Shown in pieces: positions 8,014 through 16,988 of a stretch of DNA of 64,000 bases. A program made the position numbers and the translations under genes. The DNA lies in the NCBI GenBank assembly GCA_024643255.1, contig JAHENF010000003.1:38255-102254 (forward strand). The letters run 5' to 3'. The stretch comes from Ilumatobacteraceae bacterium. GTDB taxonomy: Bacteria; Actinomycetota; Acidimicrobiia; Acidimicrobiales; Ilumatobacteraceae. A model generated the notes under the pieces. The model searched no databases. It was not told where the DNA came from and saw only the letters and a program-made list of their open reading frames with translations. The first letter of the stretch is position 1. The number at the start of each line of letters is the position of its first letter.

Positions 8014-9857
8014 CGACGGCCGAGGTCGGACGCAATTCCGATCTCCCCACGTGGAGCGTCGCGGACGTCCACGACTCGCTCGACGCCCGGTCGTTCACCG
8101 ACGCGATGGAGCGATCGTCGGCCGACGTCGACCGCCTCGTCGCACTCTTCGACGAATTCGACATCCGTGCGCAGACGCCACGGCGTCCGAACGCCGCCGA
8201 CGCAGCGGCCGCCGATCGGGCGATCGACGAGCTCAACAGGGTGAGCGCCGAGTTGGCGATCGTGCGGGTGTACGCGTACTCGATCGTGTCGACCGATTCC
8301 CGTGACGCCCGTGCACAGTCAGCCCTCGCGGAGACCCGCCAGATCGACGCCACGCTGCGGCCATTGTCGGCGCGTCTCGCCGACTGGGTGGCATCGCTCG
8401 GCGTCGACGACCTCGCAATGCTGAGCGACGTCGTCGCCGAGCACGGCGGACCGTTGCGACGCCTCGCCGCGCGCGCCGAACATCAGATGTCCGAGGCCGA
8501 AGAGCATCTGGCCGCAGAACTGTCGGTCACGGGGAGCACTGCATGGGGGCGGTTGCAGAACGACGTCACCTCACAGCTGACCGCCGACGTCGAACTGCCC
8601 GACGGCACGGTCACCCTCCCCCTGCCCGCTGTGCGCGGGCTGGCGACCGACAACGACCCCGTCGCGCGTCGGGCCGCCTACGAGGCCGAGATGCGTGCCT
8701 GGCCGACGATCGAGGTTCCGGTCGCCGCCGCCATGAACGCCATCAAGGGTGAAGCGAACGCACTCAACCGTCGACGCCACTGGCCGTCGCCGCTCGAGGC
8801 GTCGCTCTTCGCCAACAGCGTCAGCCGCCGAACCTTCGATGCCATGCAGTCGGCCGTCGTCGGCGCACTGCCCGATCTCCGTCGCTGGATGCGCACCAAG
8901 GCAGCACTGCACGGGCATGACCCCGCCGACGGGCTGCCCTGGTGGGACCTCGTGGCTCCGTTGCCGTTTGCCGGTGCCGAGGTGCGCTGGGACGATGGGG
9001 TCGAGGTGGTGCGGTCCGCATTCTCGGCGTACAGCGACGAGCTGGGTGGCCTGGTCGACCGCGCGATCGATGAACGGTGGATCGACGCCGCACCGAGGCC
9101 CGGCAAGAGCGGTGGCGCGTTCTGCGCTCCGTTCGTCGGCGACCGATCGCTGGTGCTGCTCAACTGGGCGGGCTCGGCCGACTCGACCCAGACGACCGCC
9201 CATGAGCTCGGCCACGCGTACCACAACACCACGCTGGCTGACCGGACGCCGCTGCAGCGACAGCTCCCCATGGCGCTGGCCGAGACCGCCAGCATCTTCT
9301 GTGAGACCCTCGTCGTGGAAGCAGGCCTCGCCCGGATGTCGGGCACCGATCGCCTCGCCCAGCTCGACGTCGATCTCGTCGGCACCAACCAGGTCGTCGT
9401 CGACATCCACTCACGATTCCTGTTCGAGACCGAGGTGTTCGCCCGTCGCCGCCGCCGGACGCTCAGCGCCGACGAACTGAGCGAGATGATGACCGAGGCA
9501 CAGGCAGCGGCCTATGGCGACGGCCTCGACCAGCGAAGCGCTCATCGGTACATGTGGCTGCTCAAACCGCACTACTACGGCTCGCACTTCTACAACTGGC
9601 CGTACACGTACGGGTTGTTGTTCGGCCTCGGCCTGTTCGCCCGGTACCAGGACGATCCGGAGCACTTCCGCTCCGGCTACGACGACCTGTTGTCACGTGC
9701 CGGAATGGACACGGCGGAGGAGCTGGGCATGTCGTTCGGACTCGACGTCACCGATGAGGCGTTCTGGACAGCGAGCCTCGACGTGGTGCGCACCCGCATC
9801 GACGACTACGTCACGCTCGCGCATACCGCGCTCGGTGAACCGGGCGGTGCCGCATGA
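8010..9857 (+). CDS. M3-family zinc metallopeptidase (oligoendopeptidase F-like)
   Basis: A 615-residue cytoplasmic oligopeptidase-type protein. The zinc motif HELGHAYH is at 398-405, and a downstream Glu in MALAETASIFCE is the expected third ligand. The C-terminal segment with HRYMWLLKPHYYGSHFYNWPYTYG supplies the conserved His and Tyr residues typical of M3 enzymes such as PepF. No signal peptide is present. It probably trims short peptides. Start and stop overlap mshD and rlmN by 4 bp, so the three are translationally coupled. Confidence 0.92.
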   Translation: MTTAEVGRNSDLPTWSVADVHDSLDARSFTDAMERSSADVDRLVALFDEFDIRAQTPRRPNAADAAAADRAIDELNRVSAELAIVRVYAYSIVSTDSRDARAQSALAETRQIDATLRPLSARLADWVASLGVDDLAMLSDVVAEHGGPLRRLAARAEHQMSEAEEHLAAELSVTGSTAWGRLQNDVTSQLTADVELPDGTVTLPLPAVRGLATDNDPVARRAAYEAEMRAWPTIEVPVAAAMNAIKGEANALNRRRHWPSPLEASLFANSVSRRTFDAMQSAVVGALPDLRRWMRTKAALHGHDPADGLPWWDLVAPLPFAGAEVRWDDGVEVVRSAFSAYSDELGGLVDRAIDERWIDAAPRPGKSGGAFCAPFVGDRSLVLLNWAGSADSTQTTAHELGHAYHNTTLADRTPLQRQLPMALAETASIFCETLVVEAGLARMSGTDRLAQLDVDLVGTNQVVVDIHSRFLFETEVFARRRRRTLSADELSEMMTEAQAAAYGDGLDQRSAHRYMWLLKPHYYGSHFYNWPYTYGLLFGLGLFARYQDDPEHFRSGYDDLLSRAGMDTAEELGMSFGLDVTDEAFWTASLDVVRTRIDDYVTLAHTALGEPGGAA

Positions 9858-10894
9858 CCACGCGATACGAGCTGACCCGCGACGGGCTGACCGAACTGCT
9901 CGACGGCGAACCGCGCTACCGCCTCGACCAGCTGTGGGAAGGGCTCTACACACACCTCGCCGATCCCGTCGACATCACCAATCTCCCCAAGTCACTCCGG
10001 GCACGCCTCGACGCCGAACTTCCACTCGCGCTGCAACCGGTCACCGAGTCGGTCAGCGATCGCGGCGACACGGTGAAGTTCCTCTGGGAACTCGACGGTG
10101 GAAGCCGGGTCGAGACCGTGCTGATGCTGTATTCCGACCGCGCCACCGTCTGCGTCAGCAGCCAGGCCGGATGCGCGATGGGATGCGGGTTCTGCGCCAC
10201 CGGCCAGGCCGGGTTCACCCGCCATCTCACCGTCGGCGAGATCGTCGAACAGGTCGTCCGGGCGGCCCAACGAGCCCGACGGCTCGACCGCCGGGTGAGC
10301 AACATCGTCTTCATGGGCATGGGTGAGCCGATGGCGAACCTCGACGCCGTCTGGGCGGCGACCGAGCGGTTCCACGGCGATCTCGGGCTGTCGGCGCGCC
10401 ACATCACGATCTCGACGGTCGGCGTGATTCCGGGCATCCGCTCGCTGAAAGACCGATCGCTGCCGGTCAACCTCGCCGTGTCGCTGCACGCGGCGAACGA
10501 CACCCTGCGCGACGACCTGGTGCCGATCAATCGCCGCTACCCGATCGACGACCTCATGGCCGCATGCGCCGACTATCTGCAGGTGAAGCACCGCCGGGTG
10601 AGTTTCGAGTGGGCGATGATCGAGGGCGTCAACGACCGCGACAGCGATGCGCGCGAGCTCGCCGCGCTGTGTCGTCGGCTCAGCCCACACGGACACGTCA
10701 ATCTGATTCCGCTCAACCCGACGCCGGGATACCCGACCACCGGCTCGTCGCCGAAGCGCGTCGAGGAGTTCCGCGACCTGCTCGACTCGTTCGGCGCCAA
10801 CGCGACCGTTCGGCGCAATCGCGGGACGGACATCGACGCGGCGTGCGGACAGCTCGCGGCCGGTCAACCGGTCGTGCTCACCCGGCGCCGGTGA
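9854..10894 (+). CDS. rlmN: 23S rRNA (adenine2503-C2)-methyltransferase / tRNA A37 methyltransferase
   Basis: RlmN (346 residues) is a radical SAM enzyme that methylates C2 of A2503 in 23S rRNA and A37 in some tRNAs. The cluster motif CAMGCGFC gives Cys107, Cys111 and Cys114. FMGMGEPMANLD, STVGVIPGIR, LAVSLHAAND and the C-terminal TVRRNRGTDIDAACGQL are all diagnostic; the last contains the methyl-carrying Cys near the C-terminus. It is third in the mshD operon, and its last 17 bases overlap the convergent DUF6285 gene. Confidence 0.96.
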   Translation: MTTRYELTRDGLTELLDGEPRYRLDQLWEGLYTHLADPVDITNLPKSLRARLDAELPLALQPVTESVSDRGDTVKFLWELDGGSRVETVLMLYSDRATVCVSSQAGCAMGCGFCATGQAGFTRHLTVGEIVEQVVRAAQRARRLDRRVSNIVFMGMGEPMANLDAVWAATERFHGDLGLSARHITISTVGVIPGIRSLKDRSLPVNLAVSLHAANDTLRDDLVPINRRYPIDDLMAACADYLQVKHRRVSFEWAMIEGVNDRDSDARELAALCRRLSPHGHVNLIPLNPTPGYPTTGSSPKRVEEFRDLLDSFGANATVRRNRGTDIDAACGQLAAGQPVVLTRRR

Positions 10895-11228
10895 CGTAAC
10901 GGGGATTGGCGACGGCGAGCTTGTCCAGCACGCTCTCGAGCAGCAGTGCGCGCAGCTCGTCTGCGCGATCGTCGAAGTCGCGCCGGCGGATGGCTGCGGC
11001 GAGTTCCGCATCGCTGCCCACTCCGAGTCGGGCCAGCCGCGCCTCGTGTGCCGCCGCCTGACCTGGCCCGAGTTCGATTTCTCGTTCGACGATGCCCAAC
11101 ACGTTCGCGGCCACGCGGGCGTGGAAGCGCAGGCGTCCCTCGGTGCCGGGAATCAACTCGCGGTCGATCCATTCACGAACGGCTTCGAGGAGCTCATTCG
11201 CGTTCGGCGCATCGTGCGGAGCGGTCAT
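10878..11228 (-). CDS. DUF6285-like protein
   Basis: A 116-residue helical, charged protein with the N-terminal pattern APNANELLEAVREWIDRELIP and the central FHARVAANVLGIVEREIELGP. This matches what I know of DUF6285, proteins found next to phosphotransferase and acyl-CoA dehydrogenase genes; function unknown. No membrane or signal segment. It begins 1 bp after the upstream phosphotransferase stop, so the two form an operon, and its 3' end overlaps rlmN by 17 bp. Confidence 0.7.
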   Translation of the reverse strand: MTAPHDAPNANELLEAVREWIDRELIPGTEGRLRFHARVAANVLGIVEREIELGPGQAAAHEARLARLGVGSDAELAAAIRRRDFDDRADELRALLLESVLDKLAVANPRYVTGAG

Positions 11229-11229
11229 C

Positions 11230-12177
11230 TCACCAATGTCCTTCCAGGGCTGCGAACAGGTCGTACTCGTTCTCGCAGACCCGCCGTCCGATCGCCGCGA
11301 GTTCGTGGCTCCGAGCGGCACCGGTGAGATGCACGCTGGCCTGCAGGATGCACATGACCGCCCACTTCCACGTGCCGAGCACCTCCCACCAGTGCACGAC
11401 GACCGGGTCGACGGGAGCGCCACCCGCCTCCTCGTACGCCGCGAACAACTCGTCGTACCGACCGAGCCCGGCGACCGGTGGCGTCGCCCCGAAGCGCCAC
11501 GCCTTCACGCACAGCCAGCCGAGGTCCTCCATCGGGTCGCCGAGGTGCGCGAGTTCCCAGTCGATGACGGCGCGCAGCCCGTCGCGACCGACGATCATGT
11601 TGCCGAGGCGGAAGTCGCCGTGGACCAGCGTGGCGCGACCGGCCGGAGGGCGCGTGTCGATGAGCCAGTTGCGCACCAGCTCGAGCACGGGATGCGGCTG
11701 TCCGAGCCCGTCGAGCACGTCGGTGTAGTACTGGACCTGATCGGTCTGCTGCAGGCCGGAGATGGTCGCGACGTCGAGGGCGTGGATCCGAGCGAGCGCG
11801 GTGCCGAAGTCACCCACCAATCGCGAGCGGGCGTCGGCGAAGTCGTCGTCGCGCAGGATCTTGCGCGCGATCGTCTCGCCGTCGATCGCCTCGAGGATCA
11901 TGAACGCCATGCCGTCGTCGCGTCGACGGGCGTCGAGGAGTGCGGGGACCGGTGCGCCTCCGCGCCCGGCGGCACGCACGACGCCGGCTTCGATCAGCAT
12001 GTCGCGTTCGTCACCGGCACGTTGGCGCTGGAGGATGAGCGGGCGACCGTCGGCCTCGAATCGCCAGGTTTCGCGGGATGCCCCGCCCGACAGCCGGTGC
12101 AGGCCGTGGATCTCGGCATCGTCGAGCAGTTGCGACAGCATCGTCGACAACTCGGTCCCCACGGCAGAGCTCTCCAT
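11230..12177 (-). CDS. APH-type phosphotransferase family protein
   Basis: A 315-residue protein with an aminoglycoside-phosphotransferase-type kinase fold. The catalytic loop LVHGDFRLGNMIV and the metal-binding VIDWELAHLGDP are intact, and LSGGASRETWRFE lies at the nucleotide-binding N-lobe. This branch (ACAD10 N-terminal-like) is usually linked to fatty-acid or hydroxyacyl metabolism rather than antibiotic resistance; here it pairs with DUF6285. The ATG at 12177 is preceded by GGAG 4-7 nt upstream, one of the few recognisable ribosome sites here. Confidence 0.82.
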   Translation of the reverse strand: MESSAVGTELSTMLSQLLDDAEIHGLHRLSGGASRETWRFEADGRPLILQRQRAGDERDMLIEAGVVRAAGRGGAPVPALLDARRRDDGMAFMILEAIDGETIARKILRDDDFADARSRLVGDFGTALARIHALDVATISGLQQTDQVQYYTDVLDGLGQPHPVLELVRNWLIDTRPPAGRATLVHGDFRLGNMIVGRDGLRAVIDWELAHLGDPMEDLGWLCVKAWRFGATPPVAGLGRYDELFAAYEEAGGAPVDPVVVHWWEVLGTWKWAVMCILQASVHLTGAARSHELAAIGRRVCENEYDLFAALEGHW

Positions 12178-12230
12178 CGCTCCGACATTCGCAGATCGGC
12201 AGCCGGTGCTCCGCACCGGGCGCAGCAGCG

Positions 12231-13598
12231 TCAGCAGCCGGCGACGCGGACGCTCGGCGTCGGGTTGACGGCGAGACCACCACCGGGGTGCACTTCGAAG
12301 TGGAGGTGCGGAATGCCGGTGGCGTTGCCGGTGTCGCCGTTGTAGCCGATGACGTCACCCTGGTTGACCCGGCGATTCGCTCCCTCGTAGCGCGACAGGT
12401 GGGCGTAGTAGTACCGGTTGCCGTTGTCGCCCGCCAACGACACGGCGTTGCCGCCCAACCGATTCTGCTTGAAGTTCACCGTGCCGCTGACGACGGCGTA
12501 GATGGGCGTGCCCATCGGGGCGAGCATGTCGACGCCTTCGTGGCGACGGCCACCAGATCGCGGTGCGCCCCAACTGTCGCCGTAGGCCGACCCGGGCATC
12601 GGGCAGATGATCGCGTCGATGTAGATCTCGCCGTTGAGCACACCGATCGGCGTGCTGCCCGCACCGCCGGTACCGGTACGTCCACCGCTGCTGCCGCCGG
12701 ATGCGCCGGTGTTCGGCGCGAGCGTCGGCACGGGGACGCCGTCGGTGGGCATGTCACCGTCGGCCGCAGTGGGATCGGCGGTGGGATCGGCAGCGGCGGC
12801 AGCGGCCGCAGCGATGGCCGCCTCGGCAGCGGCGACACCCGGGTTCGGTTGGGCCCTGGCTGCGGCCTCGCTGTTGCGCAGTTGGGCCTCGACGAACTTC
12901 GACAACGCCGCTTCCTGTTGCGCCGCCAATGCCCGCACGACCGCCTCGTCGGTCAGTCGTTGCTCTTCGATCTCGCGCAATCGCTTGACCTCGGCGTCGG
13001 CCTCGGCCTGGAGCTTCGTGAAGAGCACCTGCTGGTCCTCGATGTCCTGGCGTCGGCCCTCGAGCTGCTTCTGTTTGGCGACCAACTCCTTCTGAACGAG
13101 TTCGAACTCGTCGATCGAGTTGCTCCCTGCGTTCGTGACCACGTCGACGAGCACCTCGGCCTGCACCTGGTCCTTGGGCGCCTGCAGGCCGGTCAACAAC
13201 GGGATCCCCTTCGAGCCACTGGTCGCGAACCGCGCGACGGCGAGCGACTCGACGTCGCGACGCAGCCGATCGACACGTTCCTGCAGCGCGCTCTCGTCGC
13301 TCTCGAGGCCCTTCGCCTGATCCTGCAGGACCTCGAGGTCGGACTGCGCCTGGAGGAATGCGGCCGCGGCTGCGTTCGCCTTGTCGCGAGCAGCCTGGAT
13401 CTCGCGCGCCGCCTGCTTGGCGGCCTCGTCGCTGGTCTGTGCTGCAGCCGGTGCGTGCGGGCCGAGTGGCACGATGATCACGCTGCCCAGGGCCGCCACC
13501 ACGACCGCACTCGCGAAGCGCCCGAGACGTCGACGGAGACCTCCTCGACGCGCCGGCGCGCCGGGGCATGCGATCCTGTCCGCCGGTGTTGGGGGCAT
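12231..13598 (-). CDS. Secreted M23 peptidase with N-terminal coiled coil
   Basis: A 455-residue exported murein-hydrolase-like protein. An Arg-rich n-region and hydrophobic stretch (FASAVVVAALGSVIIVPLG) end at AAAQT, forming a signal peptide. About residues 60-250 form a long coiled coil, then an Ala-rich and Gly/Ser-rich linker leads to the LytM domain, with His353 and Asp357 in HEGVD and His431/His433 in HLHFE as zinc ligands. The architecture is like EnvC or RipA-partner peptidases acting at division. TAGAAT ends 10 nt before the ATG at 13598; an ATG at 13622 is possible. The 151 bp upstream hold no gene I can see. Confidence 0.88.
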   Translation of the reverse strand: MPPTPADRIACPGAPARRGGLRRRLGRFASAVVVAALGSVIIVPLGPHAPAAAQTSDEAAKQAAREIQAARDKANAAAAAFLQAQSDLEVLQDQAKGLESDESALQERVDRLRRDVESLAVARFATSGSKGIPLLTGLQAPKDQVQAEVLVDVVTNAGSNSIDEFELVQKELVAKQKQLEGRRQDIEDQQVLFTKLQAEADAEVKRLREIEEQRLTDEAVVRALAAQQEAALSKFVEAQLRNSEAAARAQPNPGVAAAEAAIAAAAAAAADPTADPTAADGDMPTDGVPVPTLAPNTGASGGSSGGRTGTGGAGSTPIGVLNGEIYIDAIICPMPGSAYGDSWGAPRSGGRRHEGVDMLAPMGTPIYAVVSGTVNFKQNRLGGNAVSLAGDNGNRYYYAHLSRYEGANRRVNQGDVIGYNGDTGNATGIPHLHFEVHPGGGLAVNPTPSVRVAGC

Positions 13599-13749
13599 AC
13601 GCTGGGCGATTCTACTGGACATGTCGATCAGGTACCGGGCAGCTCGACGACACTGATTGCGTCGGTGAACACACCCGCCACCTGCCTTGTCGGCACGCGA
13701 CGACGTGATCTTGAACGAATCCACACTCAAGTTGCGGCGGTCCGCGCCC

Positions 13750-14217
13750 TCAGGCGGTTTCGGTGTCCGGCGGCCCGGTTGACAACAGCGATGCGAGCGC
13801 CAGCGCACCGCGCTCGACATGGTCGTCGAGCACCCGTTCGAGCACGGCTCCGGTCCAGAGGTTGCCGCCGTAGCTCAACGTCATCGTGACCTCGATCTGC
13901 GACGACGCCGACGGTACGAGCGTCGACTGGAGCACCCACGGCGAGTGCCGACGACCATCGACCTCCTCACGTTCGAACACGACGGTGCGCGTCGGTTCGT
14001 GGACGCTGCGCACCATCCGCAACCGCTTCGAACGCGCGAGCGGGCCGACCTGCGCTCGAAGTTCGACGTCCCACGCTCGTCGAGCGCCGGCAGTCGGCGG
14101 CAACTCGGTCACAACATGGACCAGGTCCATCCACTCCGGGTAACGCCCGAGGTCGTCGAGCAGTTCGAAGACGACCGATGCGGGACCGGGCAGCACGACC
14201 GTGCGTTCGATCCTCAT
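13750..14217 (-). CDS. SRPBCC (START-like) family protein
   Basis: A 155-residue protein with the helix-grip fold pattern: MRIERTVVLPGPASVVFELLDDLGRYPEWMDLV at the N-terminus and a long C-terminal helix (LERVLDDHVERGALALASLL). Such proteins bind hydrophobic ligands; specificity is unknown. No export signal. It lies on the same strand between the DUF3499 and M23 genes. The ATG at 14217 has neither a clear -10 nor a Shine-Dalgarno, so co-transcription from upstream is likely. Confidence 0.75.
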   Translation of the reverse strand: MRIERTVVLPGPASVVFELLDDLGRYPEWMDLVHVVTELPPTAGARRAWDVELRAQVGPLARSKRLRMVRSVHEPTRTVVFEREEVDGRRHSPWVLQSTLVPSASSQIEVTMTLSYGGNLWTGAVLERVLDDHVERGALALASLLSTGPPDTETA

Positions 14218-14262
14218 GGTCGACGGCCTGGTGCCGCAGCGTCGGTCATCGCCGATCGTCGA

Positions 14263-14763
14263 TCAGAGATCAGGCCGGTCGGCGGTACGAAACGCCCGCG
14301 AGAGCAGCGGGCTGCGCGCCGTGAGCAAACCGTCGAGATCGTCCGCCTCGTCGAAGCTGGGAGTCCACGGCCCGGGGTCGACGGCCTCCCGATCAACGAT
14401 CGGTTCGTCGTACACGATCGTGACCACGTCCCGGTCCACCTGCGCGAGGAACTCGTCGCTCAGACGCAACTGTTCGCCGGTCGCATCGTCGGGGATCGTT
14501 CGGGGCGCTCGTGCCACTCTGGAGCGGCTCGGCGGCGTCGGAGTCGGAGGCCGGAACAGGTGCAGGTCAGGATCGCGGAGATCGTCGAGCGTCCAACCGC
14601 GAGGCACGATCATCGAGTCGGCATGGCGACGGCACAGCACGCCGCCGATGCCGCTGTCGTCCTCGGGCAGCACGTCGATCCAGAACACGAGATCCTCGGC
14701 GCGCATGCCATACGCCACCGACGCCATGTCGGAGCAGCCGGGGCGTCCGCACAGTCGATCCAT
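14263..14763 (-). CDS. DUF3499 family protein
   Basis: A 166-residue protein beginning MDRLCGRPGCSDMASVAYG, with a second pair of metal-ligand-like residues in VLCRRHADSMIVPRGW. The two-Cys plus Cys-x2-His arrangement and the PRGW motif match DUF3499, an actinobacterial family of unknown function that may bind zinc. The C-terminal 90 residues are Pro- and Asp-rich and poorly conserved. TAGTGT ends 8 nt before the ATG at 14763, supporting this start. Confidence 0.78.
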   Translation of the reverse strand: MDRLCGRPGCSDMASVAYGMRAEDLVFWIDVLPEDDSGIGGVLCRRHADSMIVPRGWTLDDLRDPDLHLFRPPTPTPPSRSRVARAPRTIPDDATGEQLRLSDEFLAQVDRDVVTIVYDEPIVDREAVDPGPWTPSFDEADDLDGLLTARSPLLSRAFRTADRPDL

Positions 14764-14889
14764 CCGCGCTGACACTAGTCGGACCGATCGCTCGCACCGG
14801 CTGATGCAGCCGCCAGCGCGCGATGCGCGACGCGCACATCGCGATGCGTCATGATGTGGCCGACAACTCCGCCACGACACGAGGTACGC

Positions 14890-15273
14890 ATGATTCGACT
14901 CCTGATCCGCATCGGACTCTCACTGCTCGGCAACGCGCTCGGGCTGTGGGTTGCTTCGCTGATCCTCTCCGACATGAGCGTGAGTGGCACCGCGTTCGTC
15001 ATCGCGGTGATCATCTTCACGGTCCTGACCGCCGTGATCCAGCCGCTGATCACCAAGATGGCGATGCAGAATGCTCCCGCCCTCCAGGGCAGCAGCGCAC
15101 TCGTCACCACGTTCATCGCCTTGCTGATCACCGAGCTCGTCTCCGACGGGTTGACGATCTCCGGGCTGTCCACGTGGATCTTCGCCACCGTGATCGTCTG
15201 GTTCTTCACGATGCTCGCGGCGTGGCTGTTGCCGATGTTCCTCTTGAAGGAAGCCGTCGACAACAAGAAGTGA
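14890..15273 (+). CDS. Small holin-like (phage_holin_4_2 type) membrane protein
   Basis: A 127-residue integral membrane protein with about four transmembrane helices (approximately 5-25, 34-54, 70-92, 97-118). It resembles the widespread bacterial proteins labelled phage holin family 4, superfamily IV, which are usually chromosomal and of unknown role, not lysis genes. A second member of this type forms the N-terminus of the protein at 51409-53544. GAGG sits 6 nt before the ATG. It abuts the convergent GT-C-like gene with no spacer. Confidence 0.7.
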   Translation: MIRLLIRIGLSLLGNALGLWVASLILSDMSVSGTAFVIAVIIFTVLTAVIQPLITKMAMQNAPALQGSSALVTTFIALLITELVSDGLTISGLSTWIFATVIVWFFTMLAAWLLPMFLLKEAVDNKK

Positions 15274-16959
15274 TCAGCGCTCCCAGAGGCCGTAGAGACC
15301 TCGGGGATCACGCCACACCAGACGCGCACCGGAGTTCTCGAACCCATCACCGGTGACCTTGGCGAACACATACTTCGACGTCGCGCCGTCGGCTCGGTCG
15401 TGGACGACGGTGAACTCCGTACGCGGCAGGTGGAACTGGTAGAGCATCATCCGGCTGGTCGCGGTACTGCCCGGCGGCAGGTAGAAGTCGACGGCCACGC
15501 CGTCGGGGAGCACTCCGTCACGCAGTACTTCGACCGCGCTGATGTCGCCGGAGTCGTCCCAGAACTGGTCGACGATGGTGGAGGTGCGAATGCCGGCGAG
15601 CGTCACCAGGACCCCGACCGCGGCGAGGACGACAACCGCACGAGCGTGGCGCCGCGCCGCGTGGGAGATGCCGGCGAGCCCGAATGCGAGCGCGCTCGCC
15701 CAGACACTGATGCGGAGCACGTCGATCGCGGTGTCCGACGTGGCGAAGGGCTGCAGCCCGAGGATCATCGGTTCGAGGCCGTTGCTGTCGGACAGGACGT
15801 CGCTGCGAAGCGCCCAGAGGCCGGCTCCACCCAGGAGGACCGCCGTCGCGATCGCCGCGCCGAACGCGACGACGCGCTGCAGCGGGATCGCACCGATGAG
15901 CACCGCCAGCCCGACGACCAGGACCGGTGTGACCACCGCATCGTTGTAGCGGCCGTACACCAACTGGTCGCTCCGCCAGCGGTCCGACATGAACACGATC
16001 GACAGGGCGACGCACGCACCCACGACGACCAGCACGAGGCGCGCGTCGCCACGCGTCGGTGCTGTCGGCTGTTCGGGTCCCGTTGCTGCCCTGACGAGCG
16101 CGATGACGCCGAACGCGACGATGCCGATGCTGGCGACGAGGAGGTACCAGCTCTGGCCGAGGGCCGACACGAGAACGGGCAGCCGGCTCGTCAGCTGCTC
16201 TCGCACGCCGCCGATCGAGTTGCGGGTGCTGGGTTGATTCCAGATCCGGTCGACGAGGTACGAGGTGTACGCCGAGACGGCGTACGCAGCAGCGAGTGCC
16301 GTTGCGATGCCGATCGCGGCGTCACGAAGCGCCATCCGTCGACGGAATGCCGCGAGGCCGATGACGCCGATGGTGATCAACGTGAGCGGCAACATCCGGC
16401 TGTGCGCGCCGAACGCCGCGCCGGCGAGCAGCGCCGCGAGTACGGCATCGCGACGTGTCGGCGACTCGTGCAGCCGCAGGAGCACCAGCAGGGTGGCCAG
16501 GAAGAGCGGGGCGACCAACGACTCGGAGAAGACGAAATCGGCGGTGAAGATCACCGACGGGGCCAACGAGACGATCAACGCGACTGCCGCGCACCACCGG
16601 ATCGTCAGCGGTGTCAGGCGGCGCGCGACCTGGACGAGCAGACCCGCAGCGAGACCACCGAGGACTGCGTTGAGTGTCAGCGCCGTGTGGAACACCGTGG
16701 TCGGATCGTCGGTGAACCAGTAGACGGGGGCGAGAATCGTGCCGAACAACGGCCGCCACACACTGTGGTTGTCCATGTTCCAGCGGGTGCCACCTCCGAC
16801 GAATCGGGCGATCGCCAACTGCGCCGGCTCGTCGGGCCAGATCGCGTACTCGTCGCGGCCGCGGGAGATCCATCGCCTCGCAATGGTGACGACGAACGCC
16901 ACCGCGACGGAGGCGAGAGCCCAGCGGCGACGGTCGGACATCGAAGCGATGTCTACCAT
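15274..16959 (-). CDS. Polytopic membrane protein, GT-C glycosyltransferase-like
   Basis: A 561-residue protein with roughly 10-12 transmembrane helices and a C-terminal hydrophilic domain of about 100 residues. Between the first helices the sequence GRDEYAIWPDEPAQLAIARF provides an acidic pair in the position used by GT-C polyprenyl-phosphate-sugar transferases (PMT/ArnT-like). I infer transfer of a sugar from a polyprenyl donor to an exported acceptor, but no subfamily can be named. The start is uncertain: ATG at 16959 or 16941. It is divergent from the Crp-family gene. Confidence 0.6.
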   Translation of the reverse strand: MVDIASMSDRRRWALASVAVAFVVTIARRWISRGRDEYAIWPDEPAQLAIARFVGGGTRWNMDNHSVWRPLFGTILAPVYWFTDDPTTVFHTALTLNAVLGGLAAGLLVQVARRLTPLTIRWCAAVALIVSLAPSVIFTADFVFSESLVAPLFLATLLVLLRLHESPTRRDAVLAALLAGAAFGAHSRMLPLTLITIGVIGLAAFRRRMALRDAAIGIATALAAAYAVSAYTSYLVDRIWNQPSTRNSIGGVREQLTSRLPVLVSALGQSWYLLVASIGIVAFGVIALVRAATGPEQPTAPTRGDARLVLVVVGACVALSIVFMSDRWRSDQLVYGRYNDAVVTPVLVVGLAVLIGAIPLQRVVAFGAAIATAVLLGGAGLWALRSDVLSDSNGLEPMILGLQPFATSDTAIDVLRISVWASALAFGLAGISHAARRHARAVVVLAAVGVLVTLAGIRTSTIVDQFWDDSGDISAVEVLRDGVLPDGVAVDFYLPPGSTATSRMMLYQFHLPRTEFTVVHDRADGATSKYVFAKVTGDGFENSGARLVWRDPRGLYGLWER

Positions 16960-16988
16960 CGTGCGTTGTCACCGGCTACCGTTGTGAC

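Noticed and set aside
11230-12177. Aminoglycoside resistance kinase
   Set aside because: The fold is APH-like but the DUF6285 partner and ACAD10-like motifs point to a metabolic phosphotransferase.
13710-13731. HspR-like inverted repeat (CTTGAGT...GTTCAAG on the minus strand) upstream of the M23 gene
   Set aside because: The second half-site differs at two positions and the spacing is 8 rather than 7, and no chaperone gene follows.
13599-13749. Riboswitch (c-di-AMP type) before the M23 peptidase
   Set aside because: Cell-wall peptidases in actinobacteria can carry one, but I could not find the conserved core, and TAGAAT next to the start suggests a very short leader.
14890-15273. Phage holin and thus a prophage remnant
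   Set aside because: No endolysin, integrase or other phage gene is near; this family is mostly chromosomal in actinobacteria.
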